64,000 nucleotides of DNA. Source: WTGU01 sp965242855 (GTDB taxonomy: Bacteria; Pseudomonadota; Alphaproteobacteria; UBA828). Shown one piece after another: positions 27,616 through 35,700 of the stretch. The DNA lies in the NCBI GenBank assembly GCA_965242855.1, contig OZ251509.1, positions 1,054,001-1,118,000 on the forward strand, written 5' to 3'. The position numbers were made by a program, and so were the translations under genes. A model generated the notes under the pieces. That model did not search any database, was not told the origin of the DNA, and saw only the letters and a list, made by a program, of their open reading frames with translations. Positions within the stretch are counted from its first letter, which is position 1. The number at the start of each line of letters is the position of its first letter.

Positions 27616-27988
27616 CCCACCCCACCACAAGAACAACGGCGCGCGATGCAGAAATAACGGATGCAGCCGGAAACGACGGATATAACCCCGTCATCCCCGC
27701 CCACTACATCCGTCATCCCCGCCCACTACATCCGTCATTCCCGCCCACTACATCCGTCATTCCCGCGAAAGCGGGAATCTGTTCCAACGGCCTCCGGCTT
27801 CACTCCTCCTCCCCCGTCAGGGGGCTCAATCTTCACTCTCCCCCGCTCAGAGGGCCCAATCCTTGCTCCCCCACCAGGGAGGAGACCACCCTCGTTTCTC
27901 CCCCCCCACCAGGAAGGAGGCCGTCCTAATAATTTCTCCTCCCCCCTGCCAGGGGGAGGCCGGGAGGGGGGTCGCCCCACCCCCCGCC
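27616..27988. repeat. Repeats between the hydantoinase operon and the DUF1640 array
   Basis: No gene seen. Several half copies of family A (TCATTCCCGCC with TACATC spacers), a full family A hairpin at 27759-27778, decayed B palindromes, and a family B element at about 27935-27980 that abuts the first array unit. Confidence 0.8.
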
Positions 27989-28021
27989 ATGTCGCGAACC
28001 GAGACACCACCTTGCGAGCCA

Positions 28022-28037
28022 ATCCGCGCTTGCGGAT
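28022..28037 (+). promoter_or_regulatory. Small hairpin in the DUF1640-array leader (unit 1)
   Basis: ATCCGC-GCTT-GCGGAT, a perfect 6-bp stem with a 4-nt loop, 28 nt before the ATG. The same position is kept in the other units with small changes (ATCCAC in units 5 and 6 breaks one pair; unit 4 changes both arms). It may act in translation control or transcription; role not shown. No Shine-Dalgarno is visible before the ATG in any unit. Confidence 0.5.
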
Positions 28038-28064
28038 GGCGCCGCGCCGACATAGCCTCCGCGC

Positions 28065-28388
28065 ATGGCCATGACCGCATCCGTCCCCGGCTTCGACACG
28101 CTGGCCTATGCGCGCCGGCTCAAGGAAGCCGGAGTCGCCGAAGCCCAGGCCGAAGCGCACGCCGAAGCCGTCCGCGACGCGATCACCGAAGGCGTCGCCA
28201 CCAAGGCGGACATTGCCCGCATCGAGGACGACATTGCCCGCATCGAGGACAAGATGGCGACCAAGGCCGACCTCGGCACCTTGCGCGCCGACTTCTACCG
28301 CGCGTTGCTGGTCTTGGGCGCCGCCCTCGTCGGTATCATGGTCGCCGTCGCCGGCGTCGCCATCGGCTTGACGCAGGCGTTGGGCTAA
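28065..28388 (+). CDS. DUF1640-like membrane coiled-coil protein, unit 1
   Basis: 107 aa. An N-terminal amphipathic part (FDTLAYARRLKEAGVAEAQA) typical of the DUF1640/CCDC90-like family, a coiled-coil centre made of short repeats (TKADIARIEDDIARIEDKM), and a C-terminal transmembrane helix (ALLVLGAALVGIMVAVAGVA). Family members are bacterial relatives of mitochondrial CCDC90/MCUR1 proteins; no bacterial role is established that I know of. Start could be the ATG at 28065 or 28071. Nearly identical to unit 2. Confidence 0.8.
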   Translation: MAMTASVPGFDTLAYARRLKEAGVAEAQAEAHAEAVRDAITEGVATKADIARIEDDIARIEDKMATKADLGTLRADFYRALLVLGAALVGIMVAVAGVAIGLTQALG

Positions 28389-28739
28389 GGCGCCCGCGGG
28401 CGTCCGGGGAACGCCGCCGGCTAGCGATACGGCCCGCGCCCTTAAATCTTCTTACCCGCCGTTCGCCGCCTCCTTCCCCGTCATTCCCGCACCATTCCTC
28501 GTCATTCCCGCCTCCTTTCCCGTCATTCCCGCGAAAGCGGGAATCCATTCCAACAGCCCCCGGCTTCACTCCTCCTCCCCCACCAGGGAAGGATGCCACC
28601 CTGTCTTCTCCTCCCCCCTGCCAGGGGGGGAGGCCGGGAGGGGGGCGCCCCACCCACCCCGCCATATCGCGAACCGAGACACCACCTCGCGAAATGACCC
28701 GCGCTTGCGGATGGCGCCGCGCCGACATAGCCTCCGCGC

Positions 28740-29063
28740 ATGGCCATGACCGCATCCGTCCCCGGCTTCGACACGCTGGCCTATGCACGCCGGCTCAAGG
28801 AAGCCGGAGTCGCCGAAGCCCAGGCCGAAGCGCACGCCGAAGCCGTCCGCGATGCGATCACCGAAGGCGTCGCCACCAAGGCGGACATCGCCCGCATCGA
28901 GGACGACATTGCCCGCATCGAGGACAAGATGGCGACCAAGGCCGACCTCGGCACCTTGCGCGCCGACTTCTACCGCGCGTTGCTGGTCTTGGGTGCCGCC
29001 CTCGTCGGTATCATGGTCGCCGTCGCCGGCGTCGCCGTCGGCTTGATGCAGGCGTTGGGCTAA
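28740..29063 (+). CDS. DUF1640-like membrane coiled-coil protein, unit 2
   Basis: 107 aa, almost identical to unit 1. Differences are confined to the last residues of the membrane helix (VGLMQALG against IGLTQALG). The near identity, with the leader also conserved, argues for a recent duplication or gene conversion. Same domain order: N-terminal helix, coiled coil with two IARIED repeats, C-terminal membrane helix. Confidence 0.8.
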   Translation: MAMTASVPGFDTLAYARRLKEAGVAEAQAEAHAEAVRDAITEGVATKADIARIEDDIARIEDKMATKADLGTLRADFYRALLVLGAALVGIMVAVAGVAVGLMQALG

Positions 29064-29425
29064 GGCGCCCGCGGGCGCCCGCGGGCGGCCGGGGAACGCC
29101 GCCGGCTGGCGATACGCCGCACGCTCTTAATCTCCCTACCCGCCAAATCTTTCTACCCGCCGCGCCCGCCGTTTGCCGCCTCCTTCCCCGTCATTCCCGC
29201 CTCCTTTCCCGTCATTCCCGCGAAAGCGGGAATCCATTCCAACAGCCCCCGGCTTCACTCCTCCCCCCACCAGGGAAGGATGCCACCCTTCTTCTCCTCC
29301 CCCCTGTCAGGGGGGAGGCGGGGAGGGGGGTCGCCCCACCCACCCCGCCATATCGCGAACCGAGACACCACCTTGCGAGACGATCCGCGCTTGCGGATGA
29401 CGCCGCGCCGACATAGCCTCCGCGC

Positions 29426-29620
29426 ATGGCCATGACCGCATCCGTCCGCGCCGCGATCACCGAAGGCGTCGCCACCAGGGCGGACCTCAAGACCGGGATC
29501 GCCCCTCTGAAGGCCGAGCTTCGCGCCGTGCGATGGATGCTTGGCCTCATCCTGTCGGTTCTCGGCATCGTCGCGGCGTTCGTCATCGCCGTCGGCGTGC
29601 ACGTCTTCGGCAGCGTGTAG
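29426..29620 (+). CDS. Hybrid or truncated DUF1640-like protein, unit 3
   Basis: 64 aa. It keeps the array leader and first residues (MAMTASV) but lacks the FDTLAYARRLKEAG segment, joining directly to RAAITEGVATRADLK. The coil and membrane helix (WMLGLILSVLGIVAAFVIAV) differ from the other units. This looks like recombination between an array unit and a divergent gene of the same family. It ends 8 nt before the coiled-coil gene at 29629, with which it may form a two-gene unit. Confidence 0.65.
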   Translation: MAMTASVRAAITEGVATRADLKTGIAPLKAELRAVRWMLGLILSVLGIVAAFVIAVGVHVFGSV

Positions 29621-29628
29621 GCCGCGCC

Positions 29629-30054
29629 ATGACCGGATTCGAGACTGCCAGCCTCGTCATCGCCGGCGCCAACGCCACCGCCTCCATCACGGCCGCCGCC
29701 GGCATCTGGTACGGCATCCGCGCCATGATCCGCGCCAACAGGGAACGCGCCGTCATCCTCGATCAACAGCGCGAAGCCGACGAACGCCGCCATGCCGAAG
29801 CCATGCGCGCCGGCGACCAGCGCCATGCCGAAGCCATGCAGGCCGGCGACCAGCGACACGCCGAAGCCATGGCGGCCCTCAACGAATTGATCCAGGCCGG
29901 CCAGCGCCAGCACGAAGCGACCATGCGCGTCCTCGAACGCCAGGGCGCGGCCCTTGAACGCCAAGGCGCGGCCCTCGAACGCCAGGGCGCGGCCCTCGAA
30001 ACCATGATCGAACGGACGGCGCCGAAGCCCGCGCCCGGCGCACCCGCCGAATAG
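29629..30054 (+). CDS. Membrane-anchored coiled-coil protein (MTGFE family), in unit 3
   Basis: 141 aa. N-terminal membrane segment (FETASLVIAGANATASITAA), basic RANRERAVILDQQREADERR, then a long coiled coil built of HAEAM-AGDQR repeats and three ERQGAAL heptads (21-nt repeats at about 29935-30000). Paralogue of 20954-21334 on the other strand. It sits 8 nt after the unit-3 DUF1640-like gene. Function unknown; association with DUF1640-like genes is seen at both loci. Confidence 0.72.
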   Translation: MTGFETASLVIAGANATASITAAAGIWYGIRAMIRANRERAVILDQQREADERRHAEAMRAGDQRHAEAMQAGDQRHAEAMAALNELIQAGQRQHEATMRVLERQGAALERQGAALERQGAALETMIERTAPKPAPGAPAE

Positions 30055-30524
30055 CCCCCGCGCCGGGGCAGGGAACGCCACTGCCGGCGGCCCGGACCAC
30101 GGCGACACGGCGCGCCTGCGAATTTTCCTTGCCGCCCTGCCAAGCCTCCGCCATTCCCGCCGATAGACCCGTCATTCCCGCTGCCGATAAACCCGCCATT
30201 CCCGCACCATTCCTCGTCATTCCCGCGAAAGCGGGAATCTGTTCCAACGGTCTCCAACTTCACCCCCTGTCAGGAGGGCCCAATCTTCACTCCTTTCCCC
30301 CTGCCAGAGGGCCCACTCCTCTTACTCCCCCCATCAGGGGAGGATGCCACCCTGTCTTCTCCTCCCCCCGTCGGGGAAGGAAGCCATCCTTGTTTCTCCT
30401 CCCCCCTGCCAGGGGGGAGGCCGGGAGGGGGGTCGCCCCACCCCGCGCATGTCGCGAACCGAGACACCACCTTGCGAGACGACCCGCGCTTGCGGACGGC
30501 GCCGCGCAGGCATAGCCTCCGCGC

Positions 30525-30821
30525 ATGGCCATGACCGCATCCGTCCCCGGCTTCGACACGCTGGCCTATGCGCGCCGGCTCAAGGAAGCCGGAGTCGCCG
30601 AAGCCCAGGCCGAAGCGCACGCCGAAGCCGTCCGCGACGCGATCACCGAAGGCGTCGCCACCAAGGCGGACATTGCCGCTCTCAAGACAGACGTCAAAGC
30701 CGACATCGCCAGCCTCGAAATCCGGCTTTACCGCGCGTTGCTGGTCTTGGGCGCCGCCCTCGTCGGTATCACGGTCGCCGTTGCCGGCGCCGCCATCGGC
30801 TTGATGCAAGCGTTGGGCTAA
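30525..30821 (+). CDS. DUF1640-like membrane coiled-coil protein, unit 4
   Basis: 98 aa. N- and C-terminal parts match units 1 and 2, but the coiled-coil centre is replaced by a different sequence (IAALKTDVKADIASLEIRLY), 9 residues shorter. So only the coil has been exchanged while both flanks stayed the same. The leader keeps the conserved block. Confidence 0.8.
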   Translation: MAMTASVPGFDTLAYARRLKEAGVAEAQAEAHAEAVRDAITEGVATKADIAALKTDVKADIASLEIRLYRALLVLGAALVGITVAVAGAAIGLMQALG

Positions 30822-31119
30822 GGCGCCCGCGGGCGGCCGGGGAACGCCGCCGGCTGGCGATACGCCGCACGCTCTTAGTCTTCCTACCCGCCGCGCGCCC
30901 GCCTCCTTCCCCGTCATTCCCGCGAAAGCGGGAATCCATTCCAACGGTCTCCAGCTTCACCCCCCACCAGGGGAGGAGGCCACCCCTATTTCTCCTCCCC
31001 CCTGCCAGGGGGGAGGCCGGGAGGGGGGTCGCCCCACCCCGCCATATCGCGAACCGAGACACCACCTTGCGAGGCAATCCACGCTTGCGGATGGCGCCGC
31101 GCCGGCATAGCCTCCGCGC

Positions 31120-31464
31120 ATGGCCATGACCGCATCCGTCCCCGGCTTCGATACGCTGGCCTATGCGCGCCGGCTCAAGGAAGCCGGAGTCGCCGAAGCC
31201 CAGGCCGAAGCGCACGCCGAAGCCGTCCGCGACGCGATCACCGAAGGCGTCGCCACCAAGGCGGACATCGCCCGCATCGAGGACGACATTGCCCGCATCG
31301 AGGACAAGATGGCGACCAAGGCCGACCTCGGCGCCCTTCGCGCCGACCTCGGCACCTTGCGCGCCGACTTCTACCGCGCGTTGCTGGTCTTGGGCGCCGC
31401 CCTCGTCGGTATCATGGTCGCCGTCGCCGGCGGCGCCATCGGCTTGATGCAAGCGTTGGGCTAA
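31120..31464 (+). CDS. DUF1640-like membrane coiled-coil protein, unit 5
   Basis: 114 aa, the longest unit. Relative to unit 1 it has one extra heptad in the coil (ADLGALRADLGTLRADF), inserted in frame. Otherwise nearly identical, including the C-terminal membrane helix with a GGAIGLMQALG end. Confidence 0.8.
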   Translation: MAMTASVPGFDTLAYARRLKEAGVAEAQAEAHAEAVRDAITEGVATKADIARIEDDIARIEDKMATKADLGALRADLGTLRADFYRALLVLGAALVGIMVAVAGGAIGLMQALG

Positions 31465-31822
31465 GGCGTCCGCGGGCGGCCGGGGAACGTCGCCGGCTGG
31501 CGATACGGCCCGCGCCCTTTCTTCCTACCCGCCGCGCGCCCGCCGTTCGCCGCCTCCTTCCCCGTCATTCCCGCCGCCGATAGCCCCGTCATTCCCGCCG
31601 CCTCCTTCCCCGTCATTCCCGCGAAAGCGGGAATCCATTCCAACGGTCTCCAGCTTCACCCCCCACCAGGGGAGGAGGCCACCCCTATTTCCCCTCCCCC
31701 CTGGCAGGGGGGAGGCCGGGAGGGGGGTCGCCCCGCCCACCCCGCCATGTCGCGAACCGAGATGCCACCTTGCGAGGCAATCCACGCTTGCGGATGGCGC
31801 CGCGCCGGCATAGCCTCCGCGC

Positions 31823-32086
31823 ATGGCCATGACCGCATCCGTCCCCGGCTTCGACACGCTGGCCTATGCGCGCCGGCTCAAGGAAGCCGGAGTCACCGAA
31901 GCCCAGGCCGAGGCGCACGCCGAAGCCGTCCGCGCCGCGATCACGGAAGGCGTCGCGACCAAGGCCGACCTCGTCGCCCTTCGCGCCGACTTCTACCGCG
32001 CGTTGCTGGTCTTGGGCGCCGCCCTCGTCGGTATCATGGTCGCCGTCGCCGGCGTCGCCGTCGGCTTGATGCAAGCGTTGGGCTAA
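31823..32086 (+). CDS. DUF1640-like membrane coiled-coil protein, unit 6
   Basis: 87 aa. The coil is shortened: the IARIED repeats are missing and TKADLVALRADF leads straight to the membrane helix. N- and C-terminal segments match the other units. It ends the array; its trailer and family A hairpin follow. Confidence 0.8.
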   Translation: MAMTASVPGFDTLAYARRLKEAGVTEAQAEAHAEAVRAAITEGVATKADLVALRADFYRALLVLGAALVGIMVAVAGVAVGLMQALG

Positions 32087-32103
32087 GCCGCCCGCGGGCG
32101 GCC

Positions 32104-32505
32104 GGGGAACGCCGCTGGCTGGCGATACGCCGCCCGCTCTTAAATCTTCCTACCCGCCGTTCGCCGCCGCCTTCCTCGTCATTCCCGCGAAAGCGGGAAT
32201 CCATTCCGACGGCCTCCAGCTTCACCCCTATAAGGAGGGCCCAATCTTCACTCCTTTCCCCCTGTAAGAGGGCCCCCTCCTTATTACTCCCCCCATCAGG
32301 GGTGGCGCCCCCCCTCCCGGCCTCCCCCCTGCCAGGGGGGAGGGGAAACAAGGGTGGCCCCCTCCCCTGATGGGGGAGGCCGGGAGGGGAGTCGCCGCCC
32401 CCCGCCATGGCGTGAGCCGGGGCGCCGCCTTGACGGCGCCGCCGGCGGTGTGGTACGGGGGCGGCATCGGTCCGGATTACGGCGGCGCGGCGTGCGTGTG
32501 AATTT
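32104..32505. repeat. Repeats between the DUF1640 array and autotransporter 1
   Basis: Family A hairpin at 32181-32200 followed by family B elements in opposite orientations around 32310-32395, forming a large inverted repeat. Segment 32470-32511 resembles 30097-30142 (GTCCGGATTACGGCGGC... ending in an AATTTTTCTTGCC-like motif), so the region just before the poly-C tract has a counterpart after unit 3. No gene seen. Confidence 0.75.
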
Positions 32506-32535
32506 TTCTTGCCCCCCCCCCCCCCCGTGTATTAG
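32506..32535 (+). promoter_or_regulatory. Putative phase-variable promoter with poly-C spacer
   Basis: TTCTTG (32506-32511) as a possible -35, then 15 consecutive C (32512-32526) and GTG, then TATTAG (32530-32535) as a possible -10; the spacer is 18 nt. The element lies about 165 nt before the autotransporter ATG. Slippage in such a tract would change the -35/-10 spacing and so promoter strength, as known for the poly-C spacer of the Neisseria opc promoter. The promoter itself is inferred; the C-tract is seen directly. Confidence 0.5.
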
Positions 32536-32700
32536 GGTGCGGCGCTGCGCAGCCGCCGATTCGTGCTGCGCCCGCGGTTGCGTTCCCGGCGCGGGATACG
32601 ACGATGCGATTTGAGCTTTGCGACTTTACGGCGTTGACCGCAGCTGATGCGTGACCGGGCGCCCGGCGGTCTGCGCATACGAGAGGGAAGGAGTTCGGCA

Positions 32701-35700
32701 ATGAATGGTTCCGTGAGCAGGCGATTCGGCGTGATTCGCGCATTCCTCCCCGGCGGGGGTTCGTTCGCGGCAGGCCTGCGGGCGCCTGCGGGCGCCTTCG
32801 CTCTGGCCGCCGCTGCGGCGCTCCTGCTGGCGCCGGGCGAGGCGCGGGCGGACAACGAATGCGGGACGATCTCCAGCACCGCGCAGACCGCCACCTGCAC
32901 CGCGACCCACGGCGGCGGCAGCGGCACCTTCGGCAGCGGCATCCTGTACGTCAATGCGGCGCCCGGCGCGAACAACGTCGCCACGGTCGTCGTGCCGGGC
33001 GGCTCGACGCCGTGGGCGGTCACCGCCGCGGCCGGCTCCGGCAACGAAAGGAAGAATGCCATCACCCTGGACAGCGACGGCGCCGCCGCCGGCGGCCTCG
33101 CGCTCACGGTCGGCGGCTCCAGCTCCACCGCCAACCAGGTGGCCATCGCCCGGCACGCGACCAACACGGACACCGGCGACGCCGGCAACGGCATCTACAT
33201 GAACCAGCAGCGCACGGGCGCGTCCACGACGACGCTGACCGTCAACGCCGGCGTGACCATCGGGACGTCGAGCGCCCCGATGCGCAGCCACGGCATCCGC
33301 GCCAACGTATGGCTCGGCACCGGCGCGGCCACGTTCACCAGCGCGGCCACGATCCATTCGGTGAGCGCGGGCATCTACGTCAACAGGGGAGACAGCGCCG
33401 ACACCGCGGCCGCCACGACCATCACCAACACCGGCGACATCACGTCGGGAACGCGGGTCATCCAGCTGCGTTACTTCGCCGGCGACACGACCGGCAGCGG
33501 CGGCAACACCGCGGCGGTCACCGCCGGCGCCGCCACGATCACCAACAGCGGCGTCCTCACGAAGAACGCCGGAACGGGGAACCAGGGCGCCATCGAGCTG
33601 GACTACGACCGCGGCCATGGCGACGCCACGATCACCAACAGAGGCGCCATCACCTACGGCTCGGGCGCCACCGGCGGGTACGGCATCTATCTCAACTACA
33701 ACAATCGCGCGGGCACCGCCACGGGCGACGCCACGATCACCAACACCGCCGCCATCGCGTCGGCGGGCCACGCGATCTATCTCAACTACGGAGGCAGAGG
33801 GGGCGCCACCACGATCACCAACAGCGGCGCCCTCACCGTCACCGCGGCCAGCTCGTTCGGCATCTACCTGTTCGAACATGGAACCCTCGTCGACCCCGCG
33901 ACCAAGGTGGTCACGGTGGACAACGGCGGCGACATCACGTCGACCGGCCTCGGCATCAACGTCAACGTGAGGAACAAGAACGTCGCCGGGAGCAACGTCG
34001 GCATCGCCATCACCCATTCGGCCGGCAACATCGTGGTTTCCGCCGCCGGCGGCATCAAGGCGAACATCGCCGACAACGACGACGTCGCCGCCAACAACGC
34101 GGGCGACATCAGGATCAGGGTCACGGGCGGATCGGTCCAGTCGCGCGACACGATCCTGGAGGCGTCGCACTCCCAGGCCGGCGACGTCATATTCGAAGTC
34201 TCCGACGGCGTCACGCTGACCTCCACGGCCCAGCACGGCATCTTCGCCAACATTCCGTCGGCGAACACGGTGGGCGACATCACCGTCACCAACGCGGGAA
34301 CGATCACCACCCCGAAGACCGGCATCTTCATCCGGAGCAGCGCGCCCACCGGGACCGGGGACATCTCGGTCACCAACAGCGGCGACATCAAGAAGACGGG
34401 GGACGCGGACTGGGACGGCATCCTGGTCGAGGATCTCGGCACGGGGGACGTCACGGTACGCAACAGCGGCAACATCGGCGACGCGGACGACATGCACGAG
34501 CGCGGCATCCGGGTCCAGAAGCAGGCGGGCGCGGCCTCGGGCGACGTCACCGTCACCACCACCGGCGGCTCGATCTTCGCGGACAACGTCGGCATCTGGG
34601 TGACGGACACCGGCGATCACACGGGCGACGTCACGATCTCCAACGGCGGCGACATCACGGCGGAGCGCCCCATCTCCGTCGTCAGGAACGGCGGCGGCGC
34701 CGTCTCCGTCACCAACACCGGCGGGACCGTGCGGAGCGAGACGCTGAACGCCATCGCCGTCCGGAACAAGACCGGCGACGCGAGCGACGTGACGGTCGAC
34801 GTCTCGGGCGGGACGGTGCGCTCCCCCGGCAACGCCATCCAGGCGTTCAACAGAGGGACGGGCGACATCAACATGGACTTCAGCGGCGGCGCGCTCATCT
34901 CCGAGGCCGGGACCGCCGTCTACGCCGTGCTGCCGACGACGGCGCACGCCGGCAACCAGGTGAAGGTCGCCCAGGGCGCCGACATTCTGGGCCGCACGGG
35001 CTTCTACGCCAATGCGAGAGGCTACAGCACCGCCCAGACGGTGGTGGCGCGGAACGCCGAGAAGCCCGACGTGGTCGACGTCACGTGGACGGGTTCGTTC
35101 TCGCACGGGACGACGGACGCGGAGAAGGCCATGATCTCCCAGAACGAGGATGGCAGATTCGCCGCGTCGTCCGTCGGCACGCTGATCTTCTCCCAGGAGA
35201 CCCTGGGGGGCGAGGACGCCACCGAGGGCGTCTATGGCGGGGCGGCGGGGCTCGAGGCTCAGGTCATGTCCCGGCGCGAGATCATCCGGCAAGTGGCGCT
35301 GGGCGACGACCCGGGCGCGTTCGCGGACAACGCGGCGCAGCTGACGGCCGTGCCGACCGGCGCCACCGCCGCCGACAACGCCTACGTCGCGCAGTTGAGG
35401 GCGGCGCTGGAGGACGATCGCTTCGACATCGACACGTCGGTGTTCGCCGACATCGACTCGACCGCGACGAGCCTGGCCGACGTGACGGACGCGGAGATCG
35501 TGACGTATCTCCAGAGGAACAACGCGGACACCAGAACCCTGCTGCAAAACATACTGTCGCTGAGTCTCTCGGAGGGGGAGGCGGCGGTGCTGAAGGCGCT
35601 GGCGACGGGCGCCGACAAGGAAGAGCTCGAAGCCGCGCTCACGGCCGCGGGCTTCACGGACGACGCCGCCGATGACGAGGACTACTGGAGCAAGGTGACG

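Larger units (their letters stand above)
27989..32103. repeat. Tandem array of six DUF1640-like gene units
   Basis: Six direct repeats, each starting with a conserved leader (TCGCGAACCGAGA-ACC) at about 27989, 28664, 29350, 30449, 31044 and 31747. Spacings are roughly 675, 686, 1099, 595 and 703 nt. Each unit has the leader, one small coding region, a GC-rich trailer after the stop (unit 3 has a different trailer) and then family A followed by family B elements before the next leader. Full A hairpins lie at 28525, 29214, 30219, 30916, 31615 and 32181. Unit 3 is a hybrid with an additional gene, which explains the long spacing after it. Confidence 0.9.

Noticed and set aside
28681..28740. Sigma-70 -35/-10 pair (TTGCGG ... 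CATAGC) in DUF1640 leaders
   Set aside because: Spacer is only about 15 nt and the match is weak; not reported as a promoter.
27989..32103. CRISPR array
   Set aside because: Repeats are irregular in length and spacing, units contain genes, and no cas genes are present; A and B repeats are also dispersed singly.
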